Assembly: GCF_024730785.1 (NCBI RefSeq)
Contig: NZ_CP102830.1
Span: forward strand, 806,001 to 870,000
Direction: 5' to 3'
Origin: Pseudomonas sp. LS44
Lineage (GTDB): Bacteria > Pseudomonadota > Gammaproteobacteria > Pseudomonadales > Pseudomonadaceae
DNA length: 64,000 bases
The notes beneath the pieces are model-generated. The model did not search any database. It saw nothing but the letters and a program-made list of their open reading frames with translations, and was not told where the DNA came from. Positions 37,032 through 47,417 of the stretch are shown piece after piece. The position numbers and the translations under genes were made by a program. Within the stretch, counting starts at the first letter, position 1, and each line of letters begins with the position of its first letter.

Positions 37032-38714
37032 ATGAATATATATAAGGGGCAGCAGTGGTTGCTTGTGCTGGCCGCTAGCGCGCTATTTGTGGCTTGGCTT
37101 TTACCTAATCATTATTCGCCATGGGCGACGGCCTATCAGGAGTTTGCGGCGTTTTTTTCCGGCTTACTGCTAATCACGGCCATGTTGCTGGCAGGGCCGG
37201 TAAAAGTTTCGCCGGCATTGCTCGTTTTCTTCCTGTTGCCTGTTATTCCGCTGCTCCAGCTAGGTTTTGGGTTGATCTACTTTGCTGGCGACGCTTGGAT
37301 TACATCCTTATACCTCCTCGGCTTTGCCTTGATGTTACAGGTTGGCTACCACCTGGCGGCGCGGCCGGTTAGCCGTGATTTTTTTGTGCGGCTATTGGCC
37401 GGATTATTTATTCTTGCTGCGGTTTTGTCGGTATGGATAGCGTTGCGTCAGTGGCTGCTCTTGCCTGGCAGTATTTGGACGGCCGATTTGCCGCCAGGCG
37501 CTCGACCCTTTGCCAATATGGGCCAGCCCAATAATCTGGCAACACTGCTGTGCATGGGGCTTGCCGGGGTGTTGTATGTCTACGAAAAGCACCTGCTCGG
37601 CTCTGTCGCGGCTGGGCTGCTTGCCTGTTTTCTGTTGGTGGGTGTCGCCCTGACCCAGTCTCGCGCGCCTTGGCCTACCGCAATCGCAGTGGTTGCCTTC
37701 TGGGCCGTGAAGGCGAATGTCTATACACAGCGCCTGACCCTACGCGGCTTGCTTGGTTGGCTCGGTGTTTATGCGTGTTGTTTCTTGGTTTTGACGCAGC
37801 TCGCCGAGTGGCTCCTGCTTTCCGATGTGGATGTCGGCCGGTCGGGTTCGGTTTCTGAGCGCTGGAGCATCTGGTCGCAGCTTTGGCAGGATGTATGGCG
37901 TGGCCCCTGGTGGGGCTATGGTTGGAACCAAGTCGCGGTCGCGCAAATGCAGGGGGCGTTGCATTTTCCGGCGCCTTCTATTTCCCTGGATGGGCATAAT
38001 CTATTACTTGATCTGATGGTCTGGAATGGGCCTTTGCTCGGTGGGTTGATCTTCTTCGGCGTCGTGGTTTGGCTAGCGGGAGTTGGGGCCCGTGTCCGCA
38101 GCGCAGAGAGCTTGTTCGCCTTGCTTGCGGCTGGCTTCATCCTCGGGCACTCCATGGTTGAGTTTCCATTTGAATCGGCTTTTTTCCTGTTCCCCTTGGG
38201 TTTGTTGTTGGGGGTAGCGGCAGCGGAGGGTCCTCAGTTCGCGGTTGTTATGCCGCGCTGGCTGATGGGCGTTGTTCTAGTCATGTGTGTCGGTTTGTTT
38301 GGTTGGTTTTGGCGGGAGTATCGAATCGTCGAAGAGGATCATCGTTTGCTGCGTTTGGAGTTGGCGCGCGTTGGTACGATCAAGGCGGCGCAGCCGGCGC
38401 CGGACGTCATTCTCCTGAGTCAGTTACGGGAATTCATCCGTTTTGCTCGAACCCCGCCAACATCTGGGATAAGTGCGTTTGACTTGGATAGGATGGGCAA
38501 GGTGGTATACCGCTATCCCAGTATTTCTGGCTTGCTTCGTTATGTAGTTGCTCTGGGCCTTAATGGTCAGCCCGCTGCGGCGCGCGAACAGTTGATGTTG
38601 TTTCGTCACCTTTACGGCTACGGTCAGAGGAGGCATGGATATGCGATGTTCGAACTACAGGAAATGCAGAAGCAATATCCGAAGTTGTTTGAGCAGGTTG
38701 GCGATGAAACATGA
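37032..38714 (+). CDS. PglL/TfpO-type O-oligosaccharyltransferase (Wzy-like), probable pilin glycosylation
   Basis: A polytopic membrane protein of 560 residues with about ten to twelve helices and a soluble C-terminal tail. It has the PglL-type motif RPFANMGQPNNLATLL in the fourth quarter of the N-terminal half. It also has the Wzy_C signature SERWSIWSQLW with PWWGYGWNQVAV, and the His motif SLDGHNLLLDLMVWNGPL. These features mark enzymes that move lipid-linked glycans to protein or lipid A. Its position directly after pilA, as for tfpO in P. aeruginosa, points to the pilin as acceptor. The ribosome binding site is weak (TTAGG at a long distance). An O-antigen ligase role cannot be excluded. 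Confidence 0.85.
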   Translation: MNIYKGQQWLLVLAASALFVAWLLPNHYSPWATAYQEFAAFFSGLLLITAMLLAGPVKVSPALLVFFLLPVIPLLQLGFGLIYFAGDAWITSLYLLGFALMLQVGYHLAARPVSRDFFVRLLAGLFILAAVLSVWIALRQWLLLPGSIWTADLPPGARPFANMGQPNNLATLLCMGLAGVLYVYEKHLLGSVAAGLLACFLLVGVALTQSRAPWPTAIAVVAFWAVKANVYTQRLTLRGLLGWLGVYACCFLVLTQLAEWLLLSDVDVGRSGSVSERWSIWSQLWQDVWRGPWWGYGWNQVAVAQMQGALHFPAPSISLDGHNLLLDLMVWNGPLLGGLIFFGVVVWLAGVGARVRSAESLFALLAAGFILGHSMVEFPFESAFFLFPLGLLLGVAAAEGPQFAVVMPRWLMGVVLVMCVGLFGWFWREYRIVEEDHRLLRLELARVGTIKAAQPAPDVILLSQLREFIRFARTPPTSGISAFDLDRMGKVVYRYPSISGLLRYVVALGLNGQPAAAREQLMLFRHLYGYGQRRHGYAMFELQEMQKQYPKLFEQVGDET

Positions 38715-38817
38715 TTGGAACTATCGCGGTATGGCGGACTAACTCGTAGGGTGGAATCGCCCCAGGCGCTTCCACCGTTTACCGCGAATCGTTCGGCCAT
38801 TGAGTTCTGCCGATAAA

Positions 38818-38852
38818 CAAACGCCCTGCCTTGTGTGGGGCGTTTGCTTTTG
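38818..38852. terminator. Terminator between the oligosaccharyltransferase gene and nadC
   Basis: Hairpin CAAACGCCC/GGGCGTTTG around a 10-nt loop, followed by CTTTT. It lies between converging genes. Confidence 0.8.
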
Positions 38853-38898
38853 TGGGCTGGGCCGATGACGGATGACGCCGCTGCGCGGCTAATCCATC

Positions 38899-39954
<1,056 letters not shown>

Positions 39955-39978
39955 TCATGTATGGCAGAGAAACTCTGC

Positions 39979-40006
39979 TTGGAGCTTGCGATTTGCTCTC
40001 TATAAT
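39979..40006 (+). promoter_or_regulatory. Candidate sigma-70 promoter for DUF1631 paralogue 2
   Basis: TTGGAG (39979-39984), 16-bp spacer, perfect TATAAT (40001-40006), 115 bp before the ATG. It lies in the 374-bp divergent gap between nadC and this gene, which otherwise shows no reading frame of note. Confidence 0.6.
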
Positions 40007-40121
40007 GGCTGCGACTTTAATTATTGACGCCTGTTCTTTGACGTGGCGGGCGACGCTCAGACGATTGCTGTGCAGGCTGCCGACCTCTCATGAAACGAGT
40101 GCGGCTTGCGGGAGATTCGCA

Positions 40122-42419
40122 ATGACAGACGCGAAAGTGGTGCACCTCAACAAGGCTGCCCCTGAGCATTCGCCGAGCTCGCCGGTCGGAAGACTGCCGG
40201 TGGCGCTGATTCATGTGCGCGACAAGGCGGCCCAGCAGCTGAAGCTGGCATTGCAGGCGCTGTTTGATAACGCCGACGATACCTTGTTCGAAATGGCCGA
40301 CCGGGCGACCAATAACGCCGAACAGAGCAATTTTTTCGAGGCCATGCGCGATCTGCGTTTGAAGCGCAAAACCATCGAACGCGGCTTCCTGCAGAAGATC
40401 TTCGAATCCTTCTCCAGCCTCAATCAGTATGAAATCGGCAAGCCAGCGCAATTGGGCTCGATGTCGTTCGATAGCCTGTCGTTGATTCACGAAGATGAGC
40501 TGGAAGAAACCGTCGCCCTCGATTCCATGGTCGCCAAGGTGGTGAGCCGTGACGGTATCGCCCTTGGCCATCTGACCACCCGGTTGAACGTGCTGGTCAG
40601 CAAGAAAATCGACGACAAAAGCAATCCGCTTGGGCCTACATTGCTGTGCGGCTTGTTCCTCGAGGCCTGTGCCGGCCTTGGGGCTGAGATCAAGATCAAG
40701 CTGATCATCTTCAAGCTGTTCGAGAAGTATGTGCTCAGCGACCTCGATCAGTTGTATGGCGAGGCCAATCAGGCGTTGGTCCTGGCGGGCGTCCTTCCCG
40801 AACTCAAAAGCACGCTACCGGCGCAGCGCCGGCCTGCCTCCCGCCAGGCGGGTGCGCGAAACGCGCAGGCCGATGGGCCGGCGCTTTCCAGTTCGACGGC
40901 CTATGCCAGCGAAGGCGTGCAGGAAATGTTCAGCGCCCTGCAGGAGCTCCTGGCGGAGGTTCGGGGTGGCTCTGCTCAGCCGCGGCGGAGTCTGCCGGCG
41001 GATGCCCTGCCCATTTCCAGCAACGACTTGCTGCGCCTGCTATCGCACATGCAGCAGCGCATGCCGCCGCAGGTCGCTGACGATTTCGACTTGCGTAATC
41101 AGTTGGAGCAATTGCTCGGCCGTGCCAGCGCTAAAAGCGGCAAGGCGCGGGTGGTTGGCGAGGTGGACGAGGACGTCATCAATCTGGTGTCCATGCTGTT
41201 CGAGTTCATTCTCGACGACCGCACCCTGCCGGATTCGCTCAAGGCGCTGATCGGCCGTCTGCAGATTCCGATGCTCAAGGTCGCGGTGATCGACAAGACC
41301 TTCTTCAGTCGCGGCAGTCATCCGGCACGGCGCCTGCTCAACGAAATCGCTTCGGCGGCGCTGGGTTGGGTGGATCAGGACGACAGTCGTCGCGACAGCC
41401 TGTACCAGAAGATCGAGCAGGTCGTGCAGCGCTTGCTGAACGATTTCGTCGACGATCCGGCGATTTTCTCCGAGTTGCTTACCGATTTCCTGGCCTTCAC
41501 CGGTGATGAGCGGCGGCGCAGCGAGTTGCTCGAGCAGCGCACCCGCGATGCCGAAGAGGGTAGTGCCAAAGCCGAACTGGCTCGGCGTCAGGTTGAGCAG
41601 GCGCTGAACGAGCGCTTGCTGGGCAAGACCCTGCCGGAAGTGGTGGTGCGCCTGTTGCAAGAAGGCTGGAGTAAGGTGTTGATGCTCAGCTTCCTCAAAC
41701 ATGGCGCCGAGTCTGTGGAATGGCAGGCTGCTCTGGCGACCATGGATGAGCTGGTCTGGAGTGTCGAACCGCACGAAGATCCCGAGGCGCGCCTGCAGTT
41801 GCTGGAACTGGTGCCGGGCTTGCTCAAGGCGCTGCGCGAGGGCATGGCCAGCGCGGCGTTTGATCCGTTCTCGACCAGTGCGTTCTTCAGTCAGCTGGAG
41901 GCCTTGCATGTGCAGGCATTCCAGCGCTTCAAACGCTCAATGCCCGAGGCTGAGGCTCCGGCGGAGCTCGCTGACGACGCCCCGGAGGCAACCGTCGCCG
42001 AACCGCTGCCGGCCTTGCTGGAGTTGCCGGCTGCCGAGGTCGATACGCCGGCGATGATCGAAGTGGTCGAAGAAATTATCCTTCTGGCACCGGGCGGAAA
42101 CGCAGTGGCGGAGCCGGAAGCCAGTCTGCCGGACGATGATGCGGCGCTGCTCGAGGTGGATAACCTGCGGGTCGGCAGCTGGGTCGAGTTTCAAGAGGAT
42201 GAAGAACACAAACTGCGCTGCAAGCTGGCTGCGTTGATCAAGCCGACCGGCAAGTATGTGTTCGTCAACCGTACCGGCATGAAGGTGCTGGAGAAGACCC
42301 GCATGGGCCTGGCGGTGGAGTTCCGCCGCGGCGCTATTCGCCTGCTCGACGATGCGCTGCTGTTCGATCGGGCGCTTGAGTCGGTGATTGGAAACTTGCG
42401 GCGGCTCAAGGGCAACTAA
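40122..42419 (+). CDS. DUF1631 family protein (paralogue 2, beside nadC)
   Basis: A soluble protein of 765 residues. The N-terminus ADDTLFEMADRATNNAEQSN, with FFEAMRDLRLKRKTIERGFL, is clearly homologous to paralogue 1 at 25345-27744. The central DEDVINLVSMLFEFILDD and SHPARRLLNEIA blocks also match. The C-terminal region carries an acidic Glu/Pro-rich linker (about 600-665) and then VGSWVEFQEDEEH and KYVFVNRTGMKVLEK, the same small terminal module as paralogue 1. The ATG at 40122 has GGAGA upstream. P. aeruginosa has a DUF1631 gene at this location next to nadC. Function unknown. Confidence 0.9.
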   Translation: MTDAKVVHLNKAAPEHSPSSPVGRLPVALIHVRDKAAQQLKLALQALFDNADDTLFEMADRATNNAEQSNFFEAMRDLRLKRKTIERGFLQKIFESFSSLNQYEIGKPAQLGSMSFDSLSLIHEDELEETVALDSMVAKVVSRDGIALGHLTTRLNVLVSKKIDDKSNPLGPTLLCGLFLEACAGLGAEIKIKLIIFKLFEKYVLSDLDQLYGEANQALVLAGVLPELKSTLPAQRRPASRQAGARNAQADGPALSSSTAYASEGVQEMFSALQELLAEVRGGSAQPRRSLPADALPISSNDLLRLLSHMQQRMPPQVADDFDLRNQLEQLLGRASAKSGKARVVGEVDEDVINLVSMLFEFILDDRTLPDSLKALIGRLQIPMLKVAVIDKTFFSRGSHPARRLLNEIASAALGWVDQDDSRRDSLYQKIEQVVQRLLNDFVDDPAIFSELLTDFLAFTGDERRRSELLEQRTRDAEEGSAKAELARRQVEQALNERLLGKTLPEVVVRLLQEGWSKVLMLSFLKHGAESVEWQAALATMDELVWSVEPHEDPEARLQLLELVPGLLKALREGMASAAFDPFSTSAFFSQLEALHVQAFQRFKRSMPEAEAPAELADDAPEATVAEPLPALLELPAAEVDTPAMIEVVEEIILLAPGGNAVAEPEASLPDDDAALLEVDNLRVGSWVEFQEDEEHKLRCKLAALIKPTGKYVFVNRTGMKVLEKTRMGLAVEFRRGAIRLLDDALLFDRALESVIGNLRRLKGN

Positions 42420-42435
42420 GCCTCGGCCATTTAAG

Positions 42436-42468
42436 CGACAACGCCCGGCTAACTGCCGGGCGTTGTCG
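42436..42468 (+). terminator. Terminator after DUF1631 paralogue 2
   Basis: Hairpin CGACAACGCCCGGC/GCCGGGCGTTGTCG around TAACT, followed by TTTT. Confidence 0.88.
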
Positions 42469-42530
42469 TTTTGGCGCTTGGCCCTGCGGGACGCCTGCTC
42501 TAGAGTGGCGCCATCGCAAGGAGTGGCTTC

Positions 42531-43079
42531 ATGCATCTGGAACCTCACACCGGCTGGTGCCATGGCGTTCGCCACTGTGCCTCGGCCAATTGCAATGCGC
42601 GCCCGCACGGTGAAGTGTCCCTGCTGGTAATTCACAACATCAGCCTGCCGCCTGGGCAGTTCGGGACCGGCAAGGTGCAGGAGTTTTTCCAGAACCGTCT
42701 GGACAGCGCCGAACATCCGTACTTCGCGAGCATCGCCGCGCTGACCGTCTCGGCGCATTTCCTCATCGAGCGTGACGGCGCGATCACGCAGTTTGTCTCC
42801 TGCCTGGAGCGCGCCTGGCACGCCGGCGTTTCCAGCTTCGAAGGACGCGAGAACTGCAATGATTTCTCGCTGGGGATCGAGCTGGAGGGCACCGATGATC
42901 AGCCGTTCAGTGATGCGCAATACGCGGCCCTGATTGACCTGGCCGATGAGCTGCGCCGCCATTACCCGGCGATCACCGCGGCACGAATCTGTGGCCATAG
43001 CGATATCGCCCCGGTCCGTAAGACTGATCCGGGACCATGTTTCGACTGGGCGCGGTTGCGCGCCGCGCTGCAAGAATAA
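42531..43079 (+). CDS. ampD: 1,6-anhydro-N-acetylmuramyl-L-alanine amidase AmpD
   Basis: Cytoplasmic zinc amidase of 182 residues that recycles anhydromuropeptides and thereby keeps AmpR-dependent beta-lactamase expression low. Zinc ligands are visible: His in LLVIHNISLP, and His and Asp in CGHSDIAPVRKTDPGP, which also contains the catalytic Lys. ARPHGEVSLLVIHNIS and SVSAHFLIERDG-like (TVSAHFLIERDG) blocks are typical. AAGGAG precedes the start, and a possible promoter is TTGGCC (42479-42484) with TAGAGT (42501-42506). It is followed by ampE after 11 bp, forming the ampDE operon. Confidence 0.95.
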   Translation: MHLEPHTGWCHGVRHCASANCNARPHGEVSLLVIHNISLPPGQFGTGKVQEFFQNRLDSAEHPYFASIAALTVSAHFLIERDGAITQFVSCLERAWHAGVSSFEGRENCNDFSLGIELEGTDDQPFSDAQYAALIDLADELRRHYPAITAARICGHSDIAPVRKTDPGPCFDWARLRAALQE

Positions 43080-43090
43080 GGGGATAACAC

Positions 43091-43927
43091 ATGAGTTTTC
43101 TGGTGCTTCTGCTGGTGGTGTGGGTGGAGAAGTTTTCCGCCTGGCGCCGGCGCATTCAGCACGATGGGCCGTGGTTGCGTGAGCTGGCGCGGGTCGAAGC
43201 CAGTCCACGTTTGGCTGCTGCACCGTATCTGGGCTTGGCCGTGCTGGTGCTGTTGCCGGTGTTCGTCCTCGCCTCGCTGCTGGCTCTGCTGCACCCGCTG
43301 GCCTATGGCTGGCTGGCCTTCCCGGTGCATCTGCTGGTGCTGGTGTACAGCCTGGGGCGCGGCGATGTGTTGGCGGCGCTGGGGCCATTCCGCGATGCCT
43401 GGCGGCGCGGCGATAACCAGGCGGCTTATCACGTTGCCGAGCGCGACCTCGAGCTGGATGCCGAGGAAAGTGGCGAGCTGCTATTGCGGGTGCAGGGTTA
43501 TCTGGCCTGGGAGGCCTATCAGAGCTTTTTTGCGGTGGTTTTCTGGTACGCCATGCTCGGGCCGGTTGCGGCATTGGCATATCGGCTGCTGGCGCTGACG
43601 GTCGAACATGCCCAACTACCGGCGCTACGTGAGCGCGCGGTACAGCTACGCCATGCTATGGACTGGCTGCCGGTACGGGTGCTGGCGGCGAGTTTTGCCC
43701 TGGTCGGCAACTTTGTCGCGGTCAGTCGGGTGTTGCTGCATGAGCTGCTGAGCTGGGAAATCACCGCGGCGCAGCTGATCATCAAGGTCGGGCGAGCGGC
43801 CGGCGACCTGCCGGAGTCGGTGTTGGGCGAGGCGGGTGTAGCGAGCCTGGACGAGCTTTGGCAGCTGCTGCTACGCGCGGCGGTACTCTGGTATACCGCG
43901 TTCGCCCTGTGGACGCTGTTTTTCTGA
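43091..43927 (+). CDS. ampE: Regulatory signalling modulator protein AmpE
   Basis: Inner-membrane protein of 278 residues with four or five membrane helices. The N-terminus MSFLVLLLVVWVEKFSAWRR and the helix LAVLVLLPVFVLASLLALL match AmpE. The cytoplasmic segment VLAALGPFRDAWRRGDNQAA and the block SFFAVVFWYAMLGPVAALAYRL are characteristic. It belongs to the CobD/CbiB-like AmpE family and is proposed to act with AmpD in sensing cell-wall status. It lies 11 bp after ampD. Two REP clusters follow. Confidence 0.93.
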   Translation: MSFLVLLLVVWVEKFSAWRRRIQHDGPWLRELARVEASPRLAAAPYLGLAVLVLLPVFVLASLLALLHPLAYGWLAFPVHLLVLVYSLGRGDVLAALGPFRDAWRRGDNQAAYHVAERDLELDAEESGELLLRVQGYLAWEAYQSFFAVVFWYAMLGPVAALAYRLLALTVEHAQLPALRERAVQLRHAMDWLPVRVLAASFALVGNFVAVSRVLLHELLSWEITAAQLIIKVGRAAGDLPESVLGEAGVASLDELWQLLLRAAVLWYTAFALWTLFF

Positions 43928-43940
43928 TTTAGCTTTATCA

Positions 43941-44150
43941 GATGGATTGAGCGCAGCGATACCCCCTGGCGACACTATGTGTATCGCTGCGCTCAACCCA
44001 CGCGGCCCGGCCCATCCACCGACTGCTTCAGTTTTTGTAGGGTGGGTTAGCCGCGTAGCGGCGTAACCCACCATCGATGCCACAAGGCATTGCCATTGCC
44101 GGCCTGGCGGCCGGTCAGTGGGTTACGCCTACGGCTAACCCACCCTACGG
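43941..44150. repeat. Two adjacent REP pairs between ampE and the ROK kinase gene
   Basis: 43941-44000: arms GATTGAGCGCAGCGATACC and GTATCGCTGCGCTCAACCC. 44034-44150: GTAGGGTGGGTTAGCCGCGT and the inverse CTAACCCACCCTACGG. The second pair is an uninterrupted copy of the IS110 target; 44034-44047 (TTTGTAGGGTGGGT) matches both target guides of the putative bridge RNA. Confidence 0.82.
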
Positions 44151-44165
44151 ATCTGCCTCAGGCGT

Positions 44166-45056
44166 TCAATCCCACAGCCAGGCGGCGCCGCGCACGCCGC
44201 TGGAATCGCCGTGGTGGGCCGGCACCAGGCGCGTGTTGACCTGGTCGGAGAAGACCTTGGCGCCCAGCAACGGCGGCACGCGGCGATACAGTTCGGCGAC
44301 GTTCGACAAGCCGCCACCTAACACGATCACATGCGGATCGAGCAGGTTGATGACCGCCGCCAGCCCGCGCGCCAACTGTTCGCAATACTGGTTGAGCGCC
44401 GCTTCGGCGCTCGCCTGGCCATTCACCGCGGCTTGCACGATAGCTTGCGCGTCCAGGCCGAGAGCGCTGCGCGCCGCCCATCCAGGGCCGGACAGGAAGG
44501 TCTCCAGGCAATCGTCCAGCCCGCAATAGCAGCGGCGCGGCGGGCCATCCTCGGTGCATCGCCAGGGCAAAGGGTTATGTCCCCATTCGCCGGCTATGCC
44601 GTTCGGCCCACTGAGCAGGCGGCCATTGATGACCACCCCGGCGCCCACGCCGGTACCGAGGATGGCGGCGAATACCGTTCCCGCGCCGGCCCCGGCGCCG
44701 TCAGTGGCCTCCGAGAGGGCAAAACAGTCGGCATCGTTGGCCAGGCGCACGTCTCGTTGCAGCAGGCGTTCGAGATCGCCGCGCAAATCCTCGTCGATCA
44801 AACACACCGAGTTAGCATTTTTGACCCGCCCATGGTCAGGCGAGAGCGTGCCGGGAATGCCCACGCCGAGACTGCCTTGCTGGCCCAGTTCGGCTTCGGC
44901 TTCATGCACCAGACGGGCGATGCAGGCGAGGGTCGCGGTGTAGTCGCCTTGCGGGGTGGGCAGGCGTCGGCGCAAGCGTTCCTGGCCATTTTCGAGGGCG
45001 ATAATCTCGATCTTGGTCCCGCCAAGGTCGATTCCGAGTCGTACAGGTGAGGTCAT
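44166..45056 (-). CDS. ROK-family sugar kinase (fructokinase/N-acetylglucosamine kinase-like)
   Basis: A cytoplasmic kinase of 296 residues. The ATP-binding motif LGIDLGGTKIEII is at the N-terminus. The catalytic Asp is in RLANDADCFALSE. The ROK zinc motif is GHNPLPW, then CYCGLDDCLETFLSGPG. The wording of GEWGHNPLPW and the last motif is closer to E. coli Mak (manno/fructokinase) than to NagK, so the sugar is not certain. It stands alone, converging with ampE and diverging from the chemoreceptor gene. Confidence 0.85.
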   Translation of the reverse strand: MTSPVRLGIDLGGTKIEIIALENGQERLRRRLPTPQGDYTATLACIARLVHEAEAELGQQGSLGVGIPGTLSPDHGRVKNANSVCLIDEDLRGDLERLLQRDVRLANDADCFALSEATDGAGAGAGTVFAAILGTGVGAGVVINGRLLSGPNGIAGEWGHNPLPWRCTEDGPPRRCYCGLDDCLETFLSGPGWAARSALGLDAQAIVQAAVNGQASAEAALNQYCEQLARGLAAVINLLDPHVIVLGGGLSNVAELYRRVPPLLGAKVFSDQVNTRLVPAHHGDSSGVRGAAWLWD

Positions 45057-45230
45057 CTTTAACCTTAAGTTACACAGCGGCTGGCCGATATTAGGTATAC
45101 AGAACTTCGAACTGACCGGCCGTTTAGGGTCGGCGGTGACCTAGCCAGGTTCTACCGGCGGAATGGGTACTGCCAATGAATTCAGCCATCCGCCGTAGCC
45201 AATAACAATAATGCGAACAGGGGACGTCTT

Positions 45231-47261
45231 GTGAAGACCGTGTTGTATCCGGCCATCGCGCTAATGAACCGTCTTAGTTTCGGCATGAAATTCAGCCTTA
45301 TCAGTGTGCTGTTCTTCCTCCCGATGCTGGTCACTAACTTCTACCTGGTACGCGACTCCTACCATCAGTTCGTGTCGACTCGCGCCGAGCTGGAGAGCAT
45401 CGATTTGCTCGGTTCCAGCCTCAAGCTGCGCCATGACCTGGAAAGCCTCAACGATCAGGTCAAGATCAATGCGCTGATCGGTCAATCCGGCAAGGCCGGC
45501 GATCTTGAAGGGCGCATTAGTCAGCTGGAAGAGCAGTTGCTCGGTCACCTGCAAGGTCTTGCGCCAGTGCTCAGCGATGCCGAACAGATCGAGGCATTTA
45601 ACAGCCAGCGCGATGAGTTGATCGCCCAGCTAAAGGCCACCCAAGCGGAAACTTCGCTGCAAAGCAAGACTGCGCAGGTCGAGAAGCTGCTCAGTGGCGC
45701 GCAGGTATTCATCCAGTTGGTCGCCACGCAGGCCGGCTTTACCCAGGACACTCAGTCCGAGGTGCGTCAGCTCAGCGAGCTGGTCACCATCGTCACCCCC
45801 CAGGTCACTGGAATGCTCAGCGAGGGTCGCTCGGTGGGTGCCTCGTCGCTTGGTCAGGGTTTCCTCAATTCGTCCTCCAGCGGCAAGCTCGATGAGCTAC
45901 TTCAGACGCTAGAGAAAAAGCACGCCGAATATGGCGTGGATCTGCAGGGTGCGATCGGCTCCAGCCCGGTGGCGCACAATTCCCTGCAGGCCCTGGCGGA
46001 CGCCAGCCGGGCCGCATTGAAAGAAAGCGCCACGCTGATCGAAGACAAAGTGGTGGTTGCCGATACGCTGGACATGCCTTGGCAGAGCTTCTATGACCAA
46101 GTCAGCGCGCAGATGGACAAGACCTATCAGCTCAACGATGCGGTACTGGTGTTCCTCGACCAGCAACTGCAGCAGCGCCTGGGCGAGAAGCGTATCCAGA
46201 TGGGCCTGCTGGTCAGCGCCTTGCTCGGAGTGTTCGTGTTGATCGGCTACCTGTATGCGGCGTTTTATGTGTCCACTCGCACCACGCTGAAAACCCTCGG
46301 CCAGGTGATGGACAAGGTGGCCGCCGGTGATATGACCGTCAGCTTCCGGGCGGAAAGTCGCGACGAGTTGGGCGAGCTGGGTGAGGTCTTCAATGGCACC
46401 GTGGCGAAGATCCGCAATCTGATCGAGCGGGTCGGCCGCACCGTCGTTGAGGTCGAGCGTCAGGCCGGTCGCGTCGAAGTGGTGTCCGGCGAGAGTAACC
46501 AGGCAGTCTCCGGGCAGCGCAGCCAGATCGAGCAAGTGGCCACGGCCATGAACGAGATGTCCGCCACCGCCCAGGAAGTCGCCCGTAGCGCTGCCGCCGC
46601 GGTCGACAGTGCGCACAGCGTTAACCAGGAAACCGTGAATGGTCGAGCCCTTGTCGAGTCGCAGGTCGGCAGCATCCAGCGGCTGGCCAATGAAATCGAC
46701 CAGTCGGTGGTGGTGATCAACCAACTGGCCAGCGATAGCGCCTCGATCAGCCAGGTGCTCGATGTGATCAAGGGCATCGCCGAACAAACCAACTTGCTGG
46801 CCCTTAATGCCGCCATCGAGGCCGCCCGTGCCGGTGAGCAGGGTCGTGGTTTCGCGGTGGTCGCCGACGAGGTGCGCAATCTGGCCAAGCGCACCCAGCA
46901 GTCGACCGAAGAGATCGAGAAGATGATCGCCAAGCTGCAGGGCGGCGTCGGCGCGGCGGTGAAGACTATGAGCGTCAGTCACCAGATGGCCGACGGCACG
47001 GTCAACGAGTCGGGCAAGGTGCAGCTGGCGCTGGAGAACATCCTTGGCGCGGTGGGCATGATCGTCGACCAGAACCAGCAGATCGCCGCCGCCGCCGAGC
47101 AGCAGACCGCGGTGGCACATGACATCGACCAGAACATCGTCGAAATCAACCGGGCCGGCGAGCGCACTGCCGAGGGTGCCAGTCAGACCGAGCAGTCCAG
47201 TCGCGAGCTGAGTGGCCAGGTGGCGCAACTCAAGCAGCTGATTGGTGCGTTCCGCGTCTGA
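45231..47261 (+). CDS. Methyl-accepting chemotaxis protein
   Basis: A chemoreceptor of 676 residues. The first membrane helix is at about residues 20-40 ([20 protein letters not shown]), followed by a helical periplasmic domain of nearly 290 residues and a second helix near 325-347 ([20 protein letters not shown]). Then comes a HAMP domain and the signalling domain, with the conserved tip [20 protein letters not shown] and [20 protein letters not shown]. The GTG at 45231 is preceded by GGGGAC; an ATG twelve codons later is possible. The ligand is unknown. P. aeruginosa has a chemoreceptor gene at the same place, before speC. Confidence 0.93.
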   Translation: MKTVLYPAIALMNRLSFGMKFSLISVLFFLPMLVTNFYLVRDSYHQFVSTRAELESIDLLGSSLKLRHDLESLNDQVKINALIGQSGKAGDLEGRISQLEEQLLGHLQGLAPVLSDAEQIEAFNSQRDELIAQLKATQAETSLQSKTAQVEKLLSGAQVFIQLVATQAGFTQDTQSEVRQLSELVTIVTPQVTGMLSEGRSVGASSLGQGFLNSSSSGKLDELLQTLEKKHAEYGVDLQGAIGSSPVAHNSLQALADASRAALKESATLIEDKVVVADTLDMPWQSFYDQVSAQMDKTYQLNDAVLVFLDQQLQQRLGEKRIQMGLLVSALLGVFVLIGYLYAAFYVSTRTTLKTLGQVMDKVAAGDMTVSFRAESRDELGELGEVFNGTVAKIRNLIERVGRTVVEVERQAGRVEVVSGESNQAVSGQRSQIEQVATAMNEMSATAQEVARSAAAAVDSAHSVNQETVNGRALVESQVGSIQRLANEIDQSVVVINQLASDSASISQVLDVIKGIAEQTNLLALNAAIEAARAGEQGRGFAVVADEVRNLAKRTQQSTEEIEKMIAKLQGGVGAAVKTMSVSHQMADGTVNESGKVQLALENILGAVGMIVDQNQQIAAAAEQQTAVAHDIDQNIVEINRAGERTAEGASQTEQSSRELSGQVAQLKQLIGAFRV

Positions 47262-47275
47262 GCCGCGAGTGGTCA

Positions 47276-47305
47276 GACAAAGCCCGCCAATTGGCGGGCT
47301 TTGTC
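47276..47305. terminator. Terminator between the chemoreceptor gene and tatD
   Basis: Perfect palindrome GACAAAGCCCGCCAA/TTGGCGGGCTTTGTC between converging genes. Confidence 0.85.
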
Positions 47306-47313
47306 GTTATTGG

Positions 47314-47403
47314 GCTTTGTAGGGTGGGTTGAGCGAAGCGATACCCGCGCGGTGCGGCTTCGATGGGTGTCGCTGCGCTCAGGCTAGGCGCCCCGCCCAT
47401 CCG
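47314..47403. repeat. REP pair (GGGTTGAGCGAAGCGATACCC type) downstream of the chemoreceptor gene
   Basis: Arms GGGTTGAGCGAAGCGATACC and GGTGTCGCTGCGCTCAGGCT. Its left margin, GCTTTGTAGGGTGGGT (47314-47329), matches the IS110 target guides even better than the occupied site and is empty. Confidence 0.78.
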
Positions 47404-47417
47404 ACAACGTTTGGCTA

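Noticed and set aside
38715..38898. tRNA gene after pilA and the glycosyltransferase gene, as in P. aeruginosa (tRNA-Thr)
   Set aside because: I looked for a cloverleaf in this gap and found only a terminator and short palindromes.
40811..40860. Possible short tandem repeat in DUF1631 paralogue 2
   Set aside because: Only a GC-rich linker region coding for Arg, Ala and Gln; no regular unit.
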